DNA of 64,000 bases. Source: Berberis thunbergii. Taxonomy: Eukaryota; Streptophyta; Magnoliopsida; Ranunculales; Berberidaceae. How positions within the stretch are numbered: the first letter of the stretch is position 1; each line of letters starts with the position of its first letter. The notes beneath the pieces are model-generated. The model saw nothing but the letters and a program-made list of their open reading frames with translations. It was not told the origin of the DNA and ran no database searches. Of this stretch, positions 12,885 to 21,303 are shown in pieces. The translations under genes were made by a program, and so were the position numbers. Location: the NCBI GenBank assembly GCA_003290165.1, contig QNQO01010655.1:62001-126000 (forward strand). The letters run 5' to 3'.

Positions 12885-13836
12885 TATTCTGAAGAATTAG
12901 ATTACTGCATTTCCCTACTTCTTTCTTGTCTTGTTTCATTTTGTTACAGGTTTTCATCCGCAGCGCTTCCGTCATCTACATCACGTATCATCACCGCATC
13001 AGATGGCTGCACAAGGTAATCGGGTACCAGTTCTACCAAGTCGTGTCAACCCTCCAGCTGCTCCGGGACACACAGCTTTTATCGAGAAAATCAGCACCTT
13101 GTTGATCCCCTTTGGAGTGCATGCTGACTGCTTCAGGCCCGAGGTTACCCTGGCCCTAGGGCTCACAGATAAACTTGTTGCTGGGCTGCTGCGTCCTTTA
13201 GATGACGCCCAGAAGGTCGAGGCCATCTTGCTCATCGGCCGTGATTTACGATATTACAGTGTTATCAGGGACGCCTCCCCAGCCGACTTCTTCAGTTTCC
13301 TACGGTTCCTGAAGAGTCCACAAGGCCAGACCAAACTCAACCAGATGCATTTTCAGGAGAAGTTGCGAAGAAGGGGCCAGGGGAAATTCACTCCCCAGGA
13401 GATTGCATGGGTCAGCATGTATGAGGCACAAAAGGCGGACTGCTCAAACAGGGTCGGCCACATACGCAGGGAACATGAGCTGGTCATCGCAGATCTCAAG
13501 AAGAGGCTCCGGAAGGCCAAGGCTGATATGGAGAACGATCTGGCGTTAGCTCCAAGGGAATTCCTCCCTTATGGGGATTTCTCACCTCTATCCGACAACC
13601 AATTCAACAGAAACTGCTGGGATGCATATTTGGCAGAGTGCCGGGCCGCAGATCTTCATCCGTCCGACCTAAATAAAACAAATCTCAGGGCGGCTGTCAT
13701 GACACTTGGTGATGTTGTGCGTCAGAGGCATATTTTGGTCTTCCTCGAGGGTGATGATAAGAAAGGGCAACTACAGGATTATGTAGAGAGAAAGATCGAC
13801 ACCTTAACCTTAAGGGAGCAGAAGGCAGCAAAGCGT

Positions 13837-13842
13837 TTTCGT
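13837..13842 (+). promoter_or_regulatory. Putative +1 ribosomal frameshift site TTT_CGT
   Basis: In the ORF1 frame the codons read AAG CGT TTT CGT GCC. TTT_CGN is the known plant amalgavirus +1 slip motif. The +1 frame is open from 13841, which is where ORF2 would be entered. Confidence 0.7.
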
Positions 13843-14135
13843 GCCCTCCTGGTTTCAGTCAGTGCTGCAGCACCTGCAGAGAATGCCGGTGCAGTTGAGG
13901 CTGAGGCTTGCAGACAGAATCCCGGTGGGCCACCTCCCGCGCCAGCACCAAAGGACGTCTTTAACCAGGCTATTAGAGATCCTGCCGAAGGATCACCTCT
14001 TGAGGAGGCAACACATAGGGCACAGGCCATGGCCAACGTTGTTCCACCCATCCCTGTTGCACACCAATACGCGACTAGAGGTCAGAAGAGAGGTCGTGAG
14101 CGTGGATTATCGATACATCTAGAGATGGGAGGGGG
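13841..14135 (+). pseudogene. Endogenous amalgavirus-like ORF2, 5' part
   Basis: A frame +1 to ORF1, open from the slip site to a TAG at 14120-14122. It overlaps the ORF1 end. After the TAG the same frame runs on to the LTR junction at 14135. If the LTR element and one copy of its target repeat are subtracted, this frame, not the ORF1 frame, leads into the open frame at 19036 onward. That is how a +1-shifted polymerase fusion should look. The TAG is one break and the 4.9-kb insertion is the other. Confidence 0.68.
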
Positions 14136-14472
14136 TGTGTGCAAGAAGAAGTGAATAGACAAAAGTTAGGCGGAAAAAAAGAGGAAAATTTGAATGTTTT
14201 TTTATTTTCTTTTGCAATTGTTGTAAGAAGGAGAATTGGCCACGTGTCAAACCTTCATTTGTCCATTTTGAAATTCTGTTGAGAAAATTGTTAGGAATCT
14301 CTGTTAAATAGAGACGAGGAGAGCAAACTCAGTAAGTAATTTTGTATGAAGAAGAACATCTCTTGTTCACAGAGAACTTGAGAAGTTGTAGAACCCTATT
14401 TTGAGCAATTGAATCAAGCTTTCTTTCTCTTTTGTCTATCTGATTGTTCACTCAGGAGTCACGACTGTGACA
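14136..14472 (+). repeat. 5' LTR
   Basis: 337 bp, TG...CA ends. It is alignable end to end with 18685-19029 and includes a CACGTGTCAAAC G-box-like core and GAGTCACGACTGTGACA at the 3' end. Confidence 0.88.
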
Positions 14473-14474
14473 AT

Positions 14475-14486
14475 TGGTATCAAAGT
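14475..14486 (+). other. Primer-binding site (initiator tRNA-Met type)
   Basis: TGGTATCAAAGT lies two bases after the 5' LTR. It resembles the plant consensus TGGTATCAGAGC complementary to tRNA-iMet. Confidence 0.75.
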
Positions 14487-14515
14487 CACAATCGATCCAT
14501 TCCACCATGGAAATT

Positions 14516-16668
14516 GGACTTTGAAAGATTTATGTGTGAAAGGTATAAATATCAAAACCCTTTTCAAATCCAACCTCTTCCTCTCGGATTTCAATTTCTC
14601 TCATTCTTCTCTCCCACCGACACTGTGCGTAGCCATTGCTGCTAGGGCTTGCAGGGTAATCGAATTCAATCTCCGAATTCTCCCTCCTAACCTCCTAATC
14701 GATCTGAAACTCTAGAAACCCTTCTTCGTCTCTCTTTCACACTCGCTCTTTTCGACACAGACAGCAAAGCGAAGCGGAAGCAAAAGATGCAGCAACAACA
14801 AAGTTATGATGGGAAATTGTTGCAAGAAATTGAAGTTTTGGTCTGAATTTCTTTGTTTTTGTTGAGATAAAAGAAATGTTGGGCAAAGTTGAATCTGCTG
14901 CAAAGAAAAACACAACTAGTAATGATGGGAAATTGTTGCAAGATATTGAAGTTTTAGGGCAAGCCCTTTATTTGAACACTAACAACCCAAAGAGATTAGT
15001 TTCTACATCCGATGTTAAATCCAAATCCATAGCAAAAAAAAACCCATCTTTCTTATTCTTTAGAACCAAAACCCAGTAAGTTTCTCAAAGAAGAATCATC
15101 ACAGAAAGATAAAAAAAATCTTCAATTTGGAATTGGAAACCATTGAAAGCTTTTTCACATATTCGGAATCCAAGGTTCAATTATTGTTTCTCTCTTCAAG
15201 TCCATTCTGTAGAAGGTTTGTTTCCCAATTTTGATGGTACTAATTTGTGTTTGTATTGGAAGATGAGGGATGGGGTGTTGTTACAGACAAAACCGGCTAG
15301 GGTTTTACAGGCGAAAGTTGAGTTTGAAGAGACATTGATGCATAGTTCAGTTTATGGTAGTGGAAATGGGCCTCATCATTCTGCGAAATATGAGGCTAAG
15401 CATTGCCTGGTTTATGTGTCAAAAGTTAATGCTCCTAAACTTGATCTTGGGAAGCATCAAATTGATCTCACGAGGTTGCTTCCACTTACTTTGGAGGAAT
15501 TAGATGAAGAGAACAACTCTGGGAAATGGACAACTAGCTATAAGCTCACAGGAAAAGCTAAAGGTGCTACTTTGAATGTTAGTTTTGGGTTCTTGGTAAT
15601 TGGGGACATTCTGGCTGAACCGCGTTGGAGTAGTATACCTCCTGAATTTTTGAGCTTGAAGCAGAATAGACTGAGTATGTCAAAATTAGTAATGGGCCTT
15701 CATGAAGGAGAACGCCGCTCGCTTCAAAGTGTTGAAAGTCATTCAGGCGTCCCTAGTTAATGCTCTTGTCCAGCTTCTCGGTTTGTAGATCTTTAGATAC
15801 TTCATGAAGCTTTGCCAAGTTCGAAGTTGGTGTTTGTGAGCTCGAAGGCATCACTCTATCAAAGACTTGATGAAAGGAGTGAGGACTCTTTTCCCAAGCA
15901 TGTTGAGCCTCAAGCATGTTCTGAGGATGCTGAACCTGTTAAGATAAATCCCGAGTTTGAGGTGATTTCAGAGCATGTTGAGCCAATCAAACAAAACACA
16001 CCTTCTTCGTCTGAGATTCGAAAGGGTGATATGGATAGTGAATGTGAAGATAACAACTTCAAACTGTTACTGGTTAGGGGGTAGAAATGTCCTCTAAGGA
16101 GTTGGTAAAATTGGAAGAAGAAACTGAAAAGTCTGTTGAGAATACTTATGTAGAAACTACTGAGCTTCATGAAATAAAAAAATGTGAACTGGTTGGACAT
16201 GACAAGGATGTGAAGGCTAATCCTCAGGATGAGGTTTATGTCAGCTATGGGCTAGAGTTCAACATGGATGGTGGTGATACCAAAAAGAGTGACGTTTTCA
16301 GTAAAGAATTTATTACTGAACTAGAGTCCACTCTTCAGAACGTCTCCATTGATTTAGGTGAAGTAGAATCTTCATCAATTAAAATAATGATTTTCCTATT
16401 CAGCAAAATTACTTACAAGTTAAATCAAATTATAAAGCGAGTAAAGTGGGCAAGTTAAAACAAATCCGTAACAATCATTTATAAAATTCAGAAAATCCAA
16501 TAATAAAAATCCATCAAAATTCAGTGGATTCTGTAAAATTCACAAAATCCAGTAACTTAAAATATATCAAAGTTCAGTGGATTCTGTAAAGTCCTTTGAA
16601 ATATTTTAAAATCCATGAGATTTAAAAATTTTACAATAATTTAAAATCCATAATTGAATACCCCCCTG
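14516..16668. mobile_element. Part of a Pack-PIF-like element nested in the LTR element
   Basis: The right end (16440-16668) matches the terminal region of the element at 55281-59716 and finishes GAATACCCCCCTG, the same TIR. The left end (from about 14516) matches the opposite subterminal region of that element, including ATTTATGTGTGAAAGGTATA followed by AATATC. The outermost left TIR is missing. The PMI1-related fragment lies between the two ends in both elements, so the LTR element seems to have picked up a relative of the 55-kb element rather than the gene directly. Confidence 0.65.
14876..16365 (+). pseudogene. PMI1-related (NT-C2 domain) gene fragment
   Basis: Three pieces in different frames: 14876-15079 (MLGKVESAAKK...DIEVLGQALYL, the N-terminus of the family), 15143-15760 (KAFSHIRNPRFNYCFSLQVHSVEG, GPHHSAKYEAKHCLVYVS, LDLGKHQIDLTRLLPLTLEE, the N-terminal C2 domain) and 15790-16365 (LPSSKLVFVSSKASLYQRLDE and an acidic region). 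PMI1/PMIR proteins guide plastid and nuclear movement on actin. Stops and frame shifts break the chain and the C-terminal part is absent, so this is a captured, non-functional copy. Confidence 0.82.
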
Positions 16669-16674
16669 TTGGTT

Positions 16675-17303
16675 TTTGAGACCAAATATTGTACAAAGGA
16701 TACTGATGCTATGAAAAAAAATGTAGAAATGAAAGAGAAGGAACTGTTGGCATTGCAAGAAATGTTTAACGCTAGAGAAAAATATGAGATTCGAAAAACA
16801 CTTGATGATCACAATAGTATAGTTGGTGTGAAACAACGAGAATTTTGAGCTGAAAATGGACCATAAGAGAAAACACTTTGAGGAAGCCAAATAATAAGTT
16901 GTATGAAGTGGAGCAAAAGGAAGTAAGTCTATCACAAAGGGAAGAACAAACCAGCAAAAGAGAACAGGCAGTGGAGAAAGCTCATGACCTTGACTTGAAA
17001 TGGAAAGCTGTCAGGGAGAGGGAGAAGGCTATGCAAACCAAGAATAAACACTTGACAATCGAGATGAAACAAATGCTCACTGATAAAGAAAATTTGCAGC
17101 TTATGACTTCTGAACTTGATAAGGAAAGGGCTGACACTGATGAGAAATGAATGAAGCTACAATAAGAGTTGGAAAGCCTGAAAGTAACTGAAGAGAATAC
17201 GAAAGAATTTCAGCATCTGCAAACAGAGTTGGAACAGGAGAAAGATATCTGCATGCTTCAGGAGGAACAACTTGTAAAGGAATATGAAGTTCTTAAACAG
17301 GAC
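16675..17303 (+). pseudogene. CRWN/NMCP1 (nuclear lamina-like) gene fragment
   Basis: Coiled-coil pieces LLALQEMFNAREKYEI, LDDHNSIVGVKQREF, NNKLYEVEQKEVSLSQREEQ, EQAVEKAHDLDLKWKAVRERE and LTDKENLQLMTSELDKERAD match the central rod of plant CROWDED NUCLEI proteins, which line the nuclear periphery. The frame changes several times (near 16845-16880 and at the stop near 17148). It contains only the middle of the protein. It starts right after the PIF-type end at 16668 and joins the H+-ATPase piece in frame at about 17303. Confidence 0.75.
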
Positions 17304-18090
17304 TTTGTGGGCATCATTACCCTGCTCATTATCAACTCAACAATCAATTTTATTGAAGAGAACAATGCGGGTAATGCGGCTGCGACTCTCATGGCTAGGC
17401 TAGCTCGCAAAGGTTCTTAGATATGGAAGGTGAAGTGAGGAAGATGCAGCCATTCTTGTTCTTGGTGATGTAGTTAGTATCAAGCTCGAAGACATATTAC
17501 CTGTCGATGCCCAAACTCTTGAAGGAGAACCGTTGAAAATTGATAAGTCTGCTCTCACAGGGAATTCCCTACTTGCCACAAAAGGTCATGGGGACGGGGT
17601 TTACACTGGTTTCACATGCAATCAGGGAAAAATTGAAGTTGTTGTTATCGCCACTAGTGTCCATACATTATTTGGTAAGGCTGCCCACCTTGTAGACTCG
17701 ACAAATCAAGTTGGTCATTTTCAAAAAGTTTTGACAGTTATTGGAAATTTCTGCATATGTTCCCATTGCCTTTCTCAACAGGGAGCTATTACAAAAAGAA
17801 TGACTACGATAGTTGGAATGGATGTGCTTTGCAGTGTCAAAATTGGAACTTTGACACTCAACAAGCTTACAGTTGACAAGAATTTTATAGAGGTTTTCTC
17901 AAAAGGAGTGTACCCAAATACTGTTGTTCTGATGGCAGCCCGAGCCTCCCGCATTGAAAACCAGGACGCAATTGATACTACTATAGTTAGCATGCTTGCT
18001 GATCCAAAAGAGGCACGAGCTGGTATTCAAGAAGTTCACTTCCTTCCTTTTAACCCAATCGATAAGAGAACAAATAATGACATTGGTTCA
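17304..18090 (+). pseudogene. Plasma-membrane H+-ATPase gene fragment
   Basis: The translation follows P-type proton pumps: [20 protein letters not shown], then an [18 protein letters not shown] block, [55 protein letters not shown], and [19 protein letters not shown]. The phosphorylation motif DKTGT reads VKIGT, so the catalytic Asp is gone; the actuator TGES reads TGNS. The segment covering two membrane helices is deleted between FCICS and LSQQG. No introns interrupt the parts I can align, which suggests capture through RNA. It is dead as an enzyme. Confidence 0.85.
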
Positions 18091-18555
18091 GGAATGTTGA
18101 TTGAGATGAACTTAATAGGGCTATGTGTATATACAGTCCATATTTGGCGGACTGCTCTACATTTTGCAATGAGCAAACTGGGAGATACTTGCATCCATCC
18201 TATGATTACGAATCTGCTACCAACGCTACCTAGCTGCAAGTGGATACTTACAACCCTGAACAATGCCATAGCCAAAATTGTGTCACCATCTGATTCTTCC
18301 AAGTTCTTAGAGGCTGCCGGTACAAGATATTCATGGTGGCAGTCCCAACTACATGGTGTATGCAGTGAAGTGATCAAGCCTTGTCTACTTGGAAGGACTC
18401 CACAGTTTGACTCTGCAAAAAAAGCCACAAATGACACTCTGTGGTTTCGTTTGGGTCATGGGTTACAGTTACTTCATCCGTTTATCCATTTGTTCCTAAC
18501 GAATCAGAGCAATACCTTCCTCAACTTGACGGGAGCTGCAACAAGGAACCCATAA
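18091..18555 (+). other. Open tail of unknown origin after the ATPase piece
   Basis: The frame of the ATPase piece stays open for about 150 more codons (to TAA-type stop 18553-18555), but the protein no longer resembles the pump. It has Cys, Trp and His patches such as [17 protein letters not shown] do not recognise it; it may be a fourth captured fragment. Confidence 0.4.
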
Positions 18556-18684
18556 TAAAATCAGTAACTTAGTGGGGCTGGCACTTGGAAAGAAGCTACT
18601 TGGGAAGGGTTGTCTCACACCAACTCAAAGTTCCTTGATGCAATCCTTGAGGACAAGGATTTTAAAAAAGGGTGGGCAATCTCA

Positions 18685-19029
18685 TGTCTGCGAGAAGAAG
18701 TGAATAGACAAAAGTTAGGTGTGAAAAAGAATAGGGAAATTTGAATTTGAATGTTTTTGTATTTTCTTTTGCAATTGTTGTAAGGAGGAGAATTGGCCAC
18801 GTGTCAAACCTTCATTTGTCCATTTTGAAATTCTGTTGAGAAAATTGTTAGGAACCTCTATTAAATAGAGATGAGGAGAGCAAGCTCAGTAAGTAATTTT
18901 GTATGAAGAAGAAGGTCTCCTGTTCACAGAGAACTTGAGAAGTTGTAGAACCCTATTTTGAGTAATCGAATCAAACTTTCTTTCTCTTTTGTCTATCTAA
19001 TTGTTCACCCAGGAGTCACGACTGTGACA
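18685..19029 (+). repeat. 3' LTR
   Basis: 345 bp. It matches 14136-14472 with about 20 scattered substitutions and short indels by eye. It is preceded by the purine tract AAAAAAGGGTGGGCAA. Confidence 0.88.
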
Positions 19030-19845
19030 AGGGGGAGGTCAGAAAGATTATAGGTGGTGGCGAGATGAGGGATTGGACAGTCGACCACTACACTCTAGAG
19101 ACGACCAGGGAGGTCCTTCAGTTACCTGATGATCTAAGAGTTCCCAATAATCCAAATTTTTGTAGAATGAAGAATTTCAATGATGAGGCAACGAGTGGGC
19201 CTTTCTTGAAGGCCTTTGATGTGAAGAGGAAGACCGGCTTGCGGGAAAGGTTAGCCGAATTCATGTGGGATAAGTATGATCAGTTTGCCAGGGGTGCCAT
19301 CAATGATGCAGGGCTACCCTTCTTTGATGGAAGGGTAGGTTTCAAAAGCAAGCTCCTCTCCGCACCTGATGCCATGAGGAAATTAAGCGAAGGTAAGCCG
19401 CTTGGAAAATGTGTTGTCATGCTAGATGCATTAGAACAGGCAGCGCCATCACCTCTATACAACGTTCTCACAACATTATATAAGAGGAGCCCAAGTAGGG
19501 GAATTGATGCTTATAAATTCATGGATTTAATCAGAGGGGAGACAAGCGTGGGCACATGTCAGTGGGGTAATGACGTTGATGCATGGATAAGCTTCATCCG
19601 GGAGAACCCCGCATCTAGATATCTTAAAAAGACTTGGATATTTAGGAATGTGGAGCTCAGGTCGCTTCGTCCCATGGAGAAACCTGTCATGCATGGTGGA
19701 AAATGCATTCCATGCGCTGAGTGCTCGCTTGGCACGCCAAGACATAAGAACCTCGAAGGATTATGCACTATGGGTCGCAATGATGTTACGAGATAGATGC
19801 ACCGACTTATTGTTTAGATTTAATTACTATGTTTCCATTCTGTAA
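19030..19845 (+). pseudogene. Endogenous amalgavirus-like ORF2, 3' part (truncated polymerase N-region)
   Basis: An open frame runs through MRDWTVDHY (19065) to a stop at 19796. Near 19695-19705 a one-base frame change is likely: an overlapping frame continues as NAFHALSARLARQDIRTS and DYALWVAMMLRDRCTD to about 19830, which reads as more protein-like than the tail of the first frame. This part would be the N-terminal third or so of the viral RdRp region. The polymerase catalytic motifs (including GDD) are not present, so the insert is 3'-truncated. Sequence after about 19845 is AT-rich host-like DNA. Confidence 0.65.
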
Positions 19846-20129
19846 TGATCAATCATTTGTAATTTATTTCTACGTATTCTGATGGGTAGGGTCTACCCAT
19901 CCAAAAAAAACATTTTAATCCATGTCCAAAGGGCTAGCCAAATTAGGCCCGAAAGCTCTTATATGAAGACTTGCTTTCGCTCCGATCCATCGACTCTATT
20001 TCACATGGAAACCTTCGCTCCAGTCCAATCCATCTAAGTACCTATATTATCAACTAGCAACTAACCCGCAATCTCTCATAACGATAGTGGAAGACCAATT
20101 GAACTCCAATTGGTAGACATTTTTTTTAA

Positions 20130-20220
20130 CGAAAATTCCAGGGAGTGAAGGAAGGAGCTAGGAAAAGGGAGCGAGAGACCACCCATCCCCCTCCCTTTCC
20201 CTCACTTCCTAGAAGGGCTC
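20130..20220. mobile_element. Hairpin MITE, Mutator-like family (copy b)
   Basis: 91 bp. It starts CGAAAATTCC and ends AGAAGGGCTC, between perfect 9-bp repeats TTTTTTTAA (20121-20129 and 20221-20229). The arms are purine-rich on the left and pyrimidine-rich on the right. Confidence 0.75.
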
Positions 20221-20249
20221 TTTTTTTAATCACTTTCACTAATCTGATC

Positions 20250-20321
20250 CGAAAATTCTAGGGGTCGAGGGAGAGAGCGAGGAAAAGGGTCCGAAAATTC
20301 CCTAGCTCCCTAGAAGGGCTC
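20250..20321. mobile_element. Hairpin MITE, Mutator-like family (copy c)
   Basis: 72 bp, the shortest copy. It starts CGAAAATTCTAGG and ends CTAGAAGGGCTC. The flanks AATCTGATC and GATCTGATC (20241-20249 and 20322-20330) match at 8 of 9 bases. Confidence 0.72.
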
Positions 20322-20346
20322 GATCTGATCTCACTATTTTACTGTT

Positions 20347-20483
20347 CGGGAATTCTAATTGGCGAGGAAACCAGCAAGTGGGAGGGATGCAACCCTCCAT
20401 ATCCCTCAAAATGCATGCCTTCGCACATCCCGAGGGGGATGGAGGGTCTCCCTCGCTGGTTTCCTCGGCATTTAGACGGGTTC
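20347..20483. mobile_element. Hairpin MITE, Mutator-like family (copy d)
   Basis: 137 bp. It starts CGGGAATTCTAATTGGCGAG and ends CATTTAGACGGGTTC. Perfect 9-bp repeats TTTACTGTT lie at 20338-20346 and 20484-20492. It is the third copy in 360 bp, just before the first (non-coding) exon of the DUF4378 gene. Confidence 0.82.
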
Positions 20484-20741
20484 TTTACTGTTTAATCACC
20501 CGAACTCCTCTGACTCTTGTCACCATTTAATGCTCGAACTACGCGCCTCTTTCTCTCTAGAGTTTCCATTTTTCTCTCTCTAATCCCAAATCCCTCACAG
20601 TTTCCGAATCTGTTCTTCGTGTTCACGCCTCTAACCTTTCAACCCTTCATTCTTCTCTAATACAAACACCAAAAAAGTTATATTTAACTATAGATTTGGT
20701 TCAAGTTCTTGTCAGTATAGAAGGAGCTCGATTGCAGAGGA

Positions 20742-20767
20742 ATGGCCATTGCAGATCAATCGGAAAG
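20742..20767 (+). promoter_or_regulatory. Upstream ATG in the leader exon of the DUF4378 gene
   Basis: An ATG at 20742 opens MAIADQSE up to a good donor (AAAG|GTAC, intron from 20768). If joined to the acceptor at about 21203 the frame ends after roughly a dozen more codons. It is therefore a likely short uORF in the leader, not the main start. The leader exon begins within the 20.5-20.7 kb CT-rich region. Confidence 0.5.
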
Positions 20768-21303
20768 GTACTATGATTTATGTCTATATTCATGTTCTTA
20801 ATCTCTTATTTAGGGTTTTTGTTGAAATGTTCGTGTGAGTGATTTGACTTGAATCCGTTGCTTTCGATCCACGTTTTGGTTTAAACTTTAAAGATGAAAT
20901 AGAGATAAATTTGCGTTGACCCAGAGTTTTTTTCTTCACAATTTCGATGTTTTAGTTTGTGATTTGGTTTTTGATGTAGTTTGTAGAATGGGGTGTTATA
21001 AAGTTTGGATTTTGATTGAAGTTTCTGTTTGTGTTATTTATTTATTTTTTTGACTAAATTTTTAGCTGTTTGGATACCTATTTGTTAAAGAAAAGACTTA
21101 TCTTTTTTAATAATGGGTTATGGGTTTTGAGTGGATATAGAGAAAAGTGGTTAGGTGAAACATGTCATGTAGTTTGACGGATAGATTCTTTATTCTTAAT
21201 GCAGCTGGGTTCGGACATTTGGAATGGAATCAACAGATTGGTAAAAAAATATTGATATACAGATTGTTAAGTATTGAATGAGGATGTGATGTTTGCATGA
21301 GAG

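Larger units (their letters stand above)
13003..14135 (+). pseudogene. Endogenous amalgavirus-like ORF1 (coiled-coil protein)
   Basis: An open frame of about 378 codons from ATG 13003 up to the retrotransposon junction. Its sequence is GC-richer than the neighbouring DNA. The product has a globular N-terminal half, a charged predicted coiled coil near residues 165-185 (HIRREHELVIADLKKRLRKA), and an Ala/Pro-rich then Arg-rich tail. Length, coiled coil and a TTT_CGT site at about codon 279 match the layout of amalgavirus ORF1, a putative nucleocapsid-like or replication-factory protein of plant dsRNA viruses. Its natural 3' end is displaced by the LTR element at 14136. An upstream in-frame ATG at 12931 exists, but 13003 fits the family length better. 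The assignment is by architecture and needs a profile search. Confidence 0.72.
14136..19029 (+). mobile_element. Non-autonomous LTR retrotransposon carrying host gene pieces
   Basis: Two direct LTRs (14136-14472 and 18685-19029) begin TGT and end GTGACA. They are flanked by a direct repeat AGGGGG (14130-14135 and 19030-19035; read as 5 bp if one A belongs to the LTR). A primer-binding site follows the left LTR and a purine tract (18664-18679) precedes the right one. The interior has no gag, protease, integrase or RT. It holds fragments of a PMI1-related gene, a CRWN gene and an H+-ATPase gene, all in + orientation. The LTRs differ by roughly 20 substitutions by eye, so the insertion is not very recent. 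It lies inside the amalgavirus-like block. Confidence 0.88.

Noticed and set aside
17533..18555. A working H+-ATPase gene
   Set aside because: The catalytic DKTGT is VKIGT, two helices are deleted, both termini are missing, and it lies inside an LTR element.
14112..19065. Treating the ORF1 to 19-kb frame mismatch as a simple indel in the G-run at the LTR junction
   Set aside because: The +1 frame that starts at the TTT_CGT site is already in register with the downstream frame once the insertion is set aside, so no indel is needed there.
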